Assembly: GCA_039105265.1 (NCBI GenBank)
Contig: JAPFFF010000001.1
Location: forward strand, 3,968,001 to 4,032,000
Reading direction: 5' to 3'
Origin: Tritrichomonas musculus
Lineage: Eukaryota > Parabasalia > Tritrichomonadida > Tritrichomonadidae
DNA: 64,000 nucleotides
This document shows positions 58,990 through 64,000 of this stretch, piece by piece (positions within the stretch are counted from its first letter, which is position 1; the number at the start of each line of letters is the position of its first letter). A program made the translations under genes and the position numbers. Below the pieces are notes generated by a model. That model saw only the letters and a list, made by a program, of their open reading frames with translations. It was not told the DNA's origin and made no database searches.

Positions 58990-59145
58990 CTTGAAATTGG
59001 AATTGATATTTCAGTCGCAACTAAAACCGAAAAAAAGGCAATTGCCAACACTAAATACAAATATGAATGTGTGCCAGATGGCTCAAATGTCAATAAGCAT
59101 AAATTTGAAATCGTTGATGGCAATCATAATGAATCACAAAATTGA
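58990..59145 (+). pseudogene. Fragment duplicated from the CENP-C-like gene, inverted
   Basis: The peptide NTKYKYECVPDG...NVNKHKFEIVDGNHNESQN here matches residues about 346-383 of the minus-strand protein (NTKYSKYENDLDG...KKHKFRIV) at 22 of 33 aligned positions. The copy is on the opposite strand, about 2.3 kb away, and has no other parts of that protein. It is best read as a decayed inverted duplicate rather than a gene. Confidence 0.7.
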
Positions 59146-59325
59146 ATCACTAGAAATTTAAAAATTAAATATATTGCCAATGGATTCAATATACAGCCCT
59201 TCTTGTAATTAAAATAAAGATTAGATATTATATATAAGATTTTATAAAACAACATTATATAAAGTCAATAAAAACAAAACACTTTCTATATGAAAATGTA
59301 AAAAAAATAATAATAATAAATAAAA

Positions 59326-60645
59326 TCACCAGGAATCGCTATAATCAAATCCAAAAAATGACAATGAATCATCACTATCATATAGTAGTACTGATGAAAT
59401 TGTATCATCTCTATCAAAAAATGGAGGTGGAGTTATAGAATCTGATGACGATGAAATTGATAGATTTACCGTTTTTTTCCAGTCATACTTGACTCTTGGA
59501 TATTTTTTATGTGGAGCTGAATCATCAGAAATATCTATTTTTGGGGTACGGAAATTGTGTTTGGGAATATTATACTTTGGTTTTTGAGAAGTAGAAGAAT
59601 TAGTAGCCGTAGGAGAGATACTAACTACAACCGTTTCAGAAATGTCATCATCATTTTTAGTTTTTTTTTGGTTGCTATTATTTTGGTTTGGTTTTTTTAT
59701 ATCTCTTTGACTTTTCCTTCTCCTTCTTTTTTGGGGAGGTTTTGAGCTTCTATCGCTTTCTTTATTTGGTAATGTATTAGGACTATTGACTAAACTACTT
59801 GTACTTTTATTTTGATCTTTTTCATTATTATCTTTAATATCATGCGTGTTATCATCATTATTAGTTGATGTGTCTGCTTTTTTTTTGGTAGAAGAAGGAG
59901 ATTGAATTGCTTCTTTATCATCAATATTAACCAAATGCAATATTTTGTCAGCCGATTTGACATGTCCCAGTTTATGCCTTTTAAAATCTTGTGGTTTATT
60001 GTTTTCTGTTTCAGAATTATATGTTGAATCGTACTCATAATCATATTCATTTTCAATACTTTCTATGAGCTCGGAACCATTCGAATTGAAATGTATTTCT
60101 TTATGACCTTTTTTTCCAAATAAATATTTAATTATCTGATGAGGATAAAATGTATATAAAATAAAAAACACAAGCCATACTAAAATTGTTAATAAAATAA
60201 TATCATGAACATAAATTGTATGATAACGTATATACGAATCAATTTTATTGGGTGGATAATCTATATTAAAATCTAAAATAATTTGTTGATTTTCATGTGT
60301 ATTACTATATACTGATATCCAATAATAAGTTTCATCCTTGGTCTTAAATGAAGAAAGATAAAGTAGGGATAATGCAAAAAAAAAGTCTATTGCACATAAA
60401 AATGAAAAGATATAATCAAGGAATTTAAAATGCTTCTTTGAAAGTATATACACGAGAATAGCGGATACAAACGTTCCTGTTGAAAATAGTAAAAAGAAAA
60501 TTGAAAAAATTAAATGACGATACCCGAAAAATGTTAACCAATATTTGTCTGCATAAGAAAAAATCAAAAAAATGCTATCACCAATTCCAAATAAAGAAGT
60601 TATAATGCGACATATTTTTTTAAAAGATTTGCTTTTGTGTTCCAT
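59326..60645 (-). CDS. Four-helix (tetraspanin-like topology) membrane protein with long cytoplasmic tail
   Basis: 439 residues from the ATG at 60645. Hydrophobic helices lie at about 12-30, 44-67, 75-98 and 146-168. A loop of about 45 residues between helices 3 and 4 (WISVYSNTHENQQIIL) is the largest, as in tetraspanins. The CCG motif and paired cysteines of true tetraspanins are not seen, so the similarity is of layout only. The 270-residue tail is Ser/Asn/Lys-rich and disordered, with KKRRRRKSQRD as a basic patch and an acidic Asp/Ser end. Role unknown. Confidence 0.78.
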   Translation of the reverse strand: MEHKSKSFKKICRIITSLFGIGDSIFLIFSYADKYWLTFFGYRHLIFSIFFLLFSTGTFVSAILVYILSKKHFKFLDYIFSFLCAIDFFFALSLLYLSSFKTKDETYYWISVYSNTHENQQIILDFNIDYPPNKIDSYIRYHTIYVHDIILLTILVWLVFFILYTFYPHQIIKYLFGKKGHKEIHFNSNGSELIESIENEYDYEYDSTYNSETENNKPQDFKRHKLGHVKSADKILHLVNIDDKEAIQSPSSTKKKADTSTNNDDNTHDIKDNNEKDQNKSTSSLVNSPNTLPNKESDRSSKPPQKRRRRKSQRDIKKPNQNNSNQKKTKNDDDISETVVVSISPTATNSSTSQKPKYNIPKHNFRTPKIDISDDSAPHKKYPRVKYDWKKTVNLSISSSSDSITPPPFFDRDDTISSVLLYDSDDSLSFFGFDYSDSW

Positions 60646-63049
60646 GAACTAGATTTTATTTCAAAAAACGTTTATTTTTACTTTCAAAATTGAATGATAT
60701 AATATAAATTGAAAAGGATTTTCAGAGTAAATTAAAATTAAAATTTCTGGTCAAAGAATGAGTTATTTGTTGAGGAAAAAGGCTAATTTTGATGCTGTAA
60801 GTTGATTGTTAAAAACTCTTGGAAAGAATAACTAAATAGTTTTTTTAATTACATAAAGCAATATCAATCTCTCAAGTCATAAACTGTTATATTTTTATAC
60901 GGATATATCTATATTTATTATTTTCCTTGTACCAAAACAAGTTCATCCTCACGTATACTTCATTACAACAATGGTTGTCGCCGCCTTTGAGAACACCACA
61001 GCCAGAATCCCCAACTATATGAAGATCTTTATGAAATATAATTTTTTTTGTTTTGAAAGTGTTTTTATCATATTGAAACTCCTCGTTTTTTTTATATAAT
61101 ATCAATAGAATACTTATAATGTTTTAATATTTTAAATATTGCATCAAACTCTTTGGCTATACCTTTACTTAAGTTACTCTGAAAAAATGAATGAAACAAA
61201 GAAAACATTACACCTTCTTTAATTAATTTCATTCAAACAAGAATGCAGGAACATAAAGCAAGAAAAAGTTTTCAATCAAATAAATTAAAAGCGCTGACAC
61301 TGTCATTATCTCATTAAAGGACTTTCTTTTATCATTTTAATAGCGTTTTCAGATACCATGTCATTGAAATAAATATATATTTGTAATTTTGTTGTTAAAT
61401 AATGTATAGACATGTTATAAAGAATTTTAAATATGCATAGACATGTTAACAATTGTTTCTTCTCTTTTGACTAAATAAACATAATGTGGATGAGATTGTC
61501 AATTGGTATGATCATTATCTCAATATTGATATAACAGTAATAGAGAAATAATATTTGTTATTATGATTATTGCGGAAACTATTCAAAATATTTTTCAAAA
61601 AGATCAAACAATTGATGATTGAGGATTAATGAATTGAAGCTTATTAGGATAATGATTGATTTAATGAATTTGATATTCCAATTATTGATGTAAATTCAAC
61701 TTTCAATGCAAATTCATTTCATGCTATTTTGTGGTATATAGAATGATTAAACTTATAGTTTTCAAGATTTTGGTTTTTTTGATAATCATATGATGTCAAA
61801 TAATAAGTGTTAGGGAGTGATTCTTTCAACAGAATGAAATTCTTGTTAAAAACTCAATTACAATTCTTTGCATGAGATCAAACAAGATATTAATATAAAT
61901 GACATTTGAGATAAATTTGGATATTAATTATCTTTTCAGCCTTCATGATATTTATGATAGAAATGATTTATTTCATTCAATAAAGCATTATAGAATGAGT
62001 TAAACATGTTTTATTGAATGTCATTGTTCTGAAAGATAATAGTAAAAAGATGATAATATTTTATTGATTATAGATATTAAATATTCTTAATTATGTCCAA
62101 ATCATTGATTTGATCTATATTATGCGAATTTGTACATAACTAAAACATTAAAAGTTTTTACCAATTCATATTTTATCAAGATATTCATAGAATTCATCTT
62201 TTTTCCTGGATATAGTTATCTTGATGTTTTGAACCACTTGTTGATATTTTGTTGATGTGTATTGATTTTGAATCTTTGATTAAAAGGATTATACCGTCAA
62301 TTAATTAACAAATGGTTTAATAATATTTTGCTTTAGTTAATATAGAATACCAGATTCATTCAATTCATTTTCATAAAATGCTGCGCTATAAAATATATCA
62401 TAATTGTTTATTTCAATTGATTTGTTCATTTTTGAGATTCTTTTTTCAGTATTTTTATTTATTTTTCATCATCAAAAGGCTGATGAACAATGAATTCATT
62501 TAATTCTTTTAAAATCATTACTGAATTAAAATAATCAATTACTGTTTTGAGTTTGTTTGGCCAAAATCATTTTCTGTGATCAACTTGAACTTTCAAATGA
62601 ATATAACTGGATATAGAACACCCAATACATTGAACTCAAAATATGATATTTCTCTTATTATTTTATTTAATATCACATCAAATAAATGAAGATAAATCAT
62701 AGAATAATCTGATAAACTTTTTTTGAACAATTTACAGAACCATTCATTATAATGATTCGGTTTTAAATTGGTTTCTTGAATTTATGGAAAAAGAATAATA
62801 AAGTAAAAATTGATTTTTTCTTGTGTACTTTACAGTCTGCTCTTCCTTTAAATGTTATTGAAAACAACTTATCCAAAATTAGCTTTTCCAAAAGATACAT
62901 AAAAATTTTGCTTCATATTTGTAAAAATCATCAATTATGCTTTTTCAATGAATCCATCATATTTATTCGAAAAAAACTTTATACAAATATACATATTTAT
63001 ATATAAAAAGCGAAATCTTTCAATTGAAACCTAAAACTGGGTCTAAAAG
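60646..63049. other. 2.4-kb AT-rich intergenic region
   Basis: No supported gene. Short frames at 60887-61105 (-) and 62776-63006 (+) lack coding character that I can trust. No inverted terminal repeats or tandem arrays were seen. Confidence 0.4.
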
Positions 63050-63750
63050 TATCGAAAAAGGAAATCAAGACCAAAAACTGCAGGTTAGTCCTAAACCTTT
63101 GACAATTGAAAATATAGAAAACATCATCCATGAAAAAAATAAGTTCAGAAAACTAATGGGAAAAATGCGTTGTCATTTATAAAAGAAGAACTTATTCTAG
63201 ATTTAACGAGCTGTTGATTCAAATTCTTTTATTTCAAACTCATTGATGTTTTGAAAAAGATCTTCAATTCCATGTGTATTTGTAAACCTTCATTTGATTA
63301 TTTCTCATGAAAATGCAGAAAAACTATATATTGAGCGGGTTATTATTTTGGAAGAATTTGCTTTAGATCAATGGGAAGATAATAAGTCATTCGAAGTTAA
63401 ATTTGAAAGATATCAAAGATTTTCAATTTGTAAATTTCTTATATGACATTTCTTGTTTTGGCAGCGGCATCAGGATCATTAATGATGCATCAAATAATTA
63501 TAAAAAAGCAATTTCTGCAAAACTATGAGATTTTAGCATCAGAGAAAATGGAGAAGTAATAATACGACAATGCGATTTGCCCTACATGAATGAACAGCAA
63601 TTTCAAGAATTTTTGAATCTTACTATTATATCTTGTATATAAATAGTCGGGTTTATGTTAAAAAATATTTTGTGGATACCTGATTACGAATGGATTCATG
63701 CTCTTACCTCAACGCTCAAAAATGTATCAATTATTACCTTAAAGCAATTG
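63050..63750 (+). pseudogene. Decayed reading frame of unknown family
   Basis: Open pieces read like protein: SIEKGNQDQKLQVSPKPL near 63050, ENAEKLYIERVIILEEFALD near 63315, and a long piece from about 63430 (ISCFGSGIRIINDASNNYKK, DFSIRENGEVIIRQCDLP, WIPDYEWIHALTSTLKNVS) to the stop at 63750. Several breaks separate them. No family is recognised. It ends just before the hairpin at 63768. Confidence 0.45.
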
Positions 63751-63767
63751 TAGCAAGAGAGATTGTG

Positions 63768-63865
63768 CCTCAACTTTTTGAGAGAACTAATAGAAAAAAA
63801 TATGAATAAAAAAGCAAATAATATTTTGAGATTTTTTTTCTATTAGTTCTCTCAAAAAGTTGAGG
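63768..63865. repeat. Inverted repeat with perfect 33-bp arms
   Basis: CCTCAACTTTTTGAGAGAAC begins the left arm (63768-63800). Its exact reverse complement ends at 63865, with a loop of about 32 nt. The arms share a CTTTTTGAG core with the hairpin at 17995-18021. It may be a foldback element or a transposon end. Confidence 0.8.
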
Positions 63866-64000
63866 CCAACCTTTACTTTTTTTACATCACATTTTTTATT
63901 AACCGATTTTTAACGTAACTTTTTTAAAAATCGTAAAAAAAAGGGTGTATTTATATTTTTTAGACAAAAAAACCAAAAAATAATTTTATAATTTATAAAA

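Noticed and set aside
60887-61105. 72-codon minus frame with several Cys
   Set aside because: No family, no initiator context, and no conserved pattern; could be chance.

Overview
This window looks like nuclear DNA of a parabasalid protist (trichomonad), probably Tritrichomonas or a close relative. The reasons are very AT-rich intergenic DNA, long intronless reading frames with standard stops, asparagine-rich runs, a Sel1-repeat protein kinase, a BEACH protein, short presumed 5' leaders with some initiator-like TCATT motifs, and a mix of DNA transposons. This is inference; Entamoeba or Dictyostelium-like genomes share some of these traits. I found no tRNA or rRNA gene and no CRISPR or bacterial operon structure.

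Layout. 1-3443 (-) is the 5' part of a protein with a huge Pro/Thr/Val/Glu repeat, running off the left edge. 3588-11246 (-) is a 2552-residue BEACH/neurobeachin-like protein. 11573-17896 is a 6.3-kb satellite: about 47.5 copies of a 122-bp unit, then about four copies of a diverged 123-bp unit. Every unit is an inverted dimer of a hairpin-forming 38-bp module. 18060-19322 (-) is a SAPS-like phosphatase regulatory subunit. 19975-21945 (+) is a six-RRM protein. 22214-29092 (+) is a kinase, Sel1 repeats, Glu/Gln repeat, Sel1 repeats, pseudokinase protein. 30714-32341 is an intact-looking pogo-like transposon. 33017-34144 is a decayed ubiquitin-specific protease. 34366-34943 is a foldback element with 142-bp arms.

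35724-48740 is gene-dense: a coiled-coil protein, an FG nucleoporin (Nup58/45-like), an SLC13/DASS transporter, a TPR protein, ribosomal protein eS1, an EF-hand-like protein, and an FN3 plus homeodomain protein. 48868-51525 (-) is a type I membrane protein whose 5' flank is interrupted 22 bp from the start codon by a 3.55-kb nest of inverted-repeat elements (51549-55103). 55612-57843 (-) is a Ser/Asn-rich protein with a CENP-C/Mif2-like cupin tail; a piece of it is duplicated in the opposite orientation near 59.0-59.1 kb. Two small genes follow (58232-58690 and 59326-60645). The last 3.3 kb is AT-rich, with one decayed reading frame and a perfect 33-bp-stem hairpin at 63768-63865.

The genes do not form a pathway. 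They are housekeeping and signalling genes separated by repeats. The features most worth following are the hairpin satellite with its higher-order structure, the nested transposons at a promoter, the kinase/pseudokinase bookend protein, the FN3-homeodomain protein and the possible CENP-C.
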